A stretch of 64,000 nucleotides of DNA from Ramlibacter monticola (GTDB lineage: Bacteria > Pseudomonadota > Gammaproteobacteria > Burkholderiales > Burkholderiaceae_C): contig NZ_JAEQNE010000001.1 of the NCBI RefSeq assembly GCF_016722785.1, positions 868,001-932,000 of the forward strand, in the 5' to 3' direction. Under the pieces are notes generated by a model that made no database searches, had not been told where the DNA came from, and was given only the letters and a program-made list of their open reading frames with translations. Shown piece after piece: positions 63,712 through 64,000 of this stretch. Position 1 is the first letter of the stretch. Every line of letters starts with the position of its first letter. The position numbers were made by a program, and so were the translations under genes.

Positions 63712-64000
63712 ATGGAAATCACACCCCGCTGCGTGGTCGCGCTGACCTGGACCCTGAAGGACACGCTGGGCGAAGAACTGGACCGGCTCGAAGAGCCGGT
63801 GGAGTTCCTGGTCGGCGGCAAGGACCTGCTGGCCAAGGTGGAGGAGGCGCTGCAGGGCCACGAGCCCGGCGCCCGCCTCGACCTGCACCTGGAGCCGGAG
63901 GACGCTTTCGGCGACTACGACGAGAAGCTCGTGTTCCTGGAGCCGCGCAGCGTGTTCCCGAAGGAACTGGAGGAAGGCATGACCTTCGAGGGCCTGCCGC
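63712..64000 (+). CDS. SlyD-like FKBP-type peptidyl-prolyl isomerase, 3'-truncated by window
   Basis: First 96 residues, running off the window end. It begins MEITPRCVVALTWTLKDTLG, a SlyD-type N terminus. Residues to about 40 are the FKBP strand and the PVEFLVGGKDLLAKVEEAL block. The insert-in-flap region follows (GARLDLHLEPEDAFGDYDE), and FPKELEEGMTF is the return strand. It would act as a prolyl isomerase/chaperone. It is divergent from roxA. The C-terminal His-rich tail of E. coli SlyD, if present, is outside the window. Confidence 0.88.
   Translation, partial: MEITPRCVVALTWTLKDTLGEELDRLEEPVEFLVGGKDLLAKVEEALQGHEPGARLDLHLEPEDAFGDYDEKLVFLEPRSVFPKELEEGMTFEGLP

Overview
The window is high-GC chromosomal DNA with tightly packed genes and many ATGA, GTGA and TGATG start/stop overlaps. 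Gene content (short-Q-loop cytochrome bd oxidase, TRAP transporter, dapA-bamC-MBL cluster, parE/parC cluster, RoxA-type hydroxylase) and the intergenic repeat types point to a betaproteobacterium of the Burkholderiales, most likely Comamonadaceae (Ramlibacter/Variovorax-like). This is inference from gene content, not a database result. I see no tRNA, rRNA, CRISPR array, prophage or transposase.

Layout. 1-1.8 kb: end of a bd-type quinol oxidase operon. 1.8-6.6 kb (minus): etfB, etfA, acyl-CoA dehydrogenase and nitronate-monooxygenase-like flavoprotein, behind a visible promoter/operator region. 6.8-9.7 kb: TRAP transporter dctPQM. 9.9-12.9 kb (minus): histone-deacetylase-family protein, a crotonase lacking both catalytic glutamates, and an MscS channel. 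12.9-18.6 kb: moxR, DUF58, transglutaminase-like TgpA-type protein, MltB and an HD protein, chained by overlaps. 19-24 kb (minus): alpha-E protein, circularly permuted ATP-grasp and ComEC. 24.2-35.8 kb (minus): a chemosensory cluster headed by two Ser/Thr kinases, then a two-receiver protein, CheY-like, CheA, MCP, CheW, CheR, CheD and CheB. 36-43.9 kb: a second ATP-grasp/alpha-E set with two transglutaminases and a phosphoesterase. 44-48.1 kb: RidA, then a TetR-controlled HlyD/ABC exporter. 48.6-55.8 kb (minus): parE, GNAT, lytic transglycosylase, degenerate GGDEF membrane protein, parC and a small acidic protein. 56-61 kb: MFS transporter, small membrane protein, methyltransferase, dapA, bamC and an MBL hydrolase. 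61.6-64 kb: small lipoprotein, unknown protein, roxA and a partial SlyD-like FKBP.

The intergenic DNA is unusually structured. I see (i) a family of about 102-bp elements with 25-bp terminal inverted repeats and an internal hairpin, whose stems change in a compensatory way between copies (57.3-57.7 and 61.2-61.5 kb); (ii) three copies of a long hairpin built from 10-nt CGCAGAG units; (iii) a dispersed CCCCCACCCC/CTCCCC repeat; and (iv) a gene-free 530-bp stretch at 48.1-48.6 kb holding a long two-block inverted repeat. The two most system-like coding regions are the kinase-headed chemosensory cluster and the duplicated ATP-grasp/alpha-E/transglutaminase cluster.
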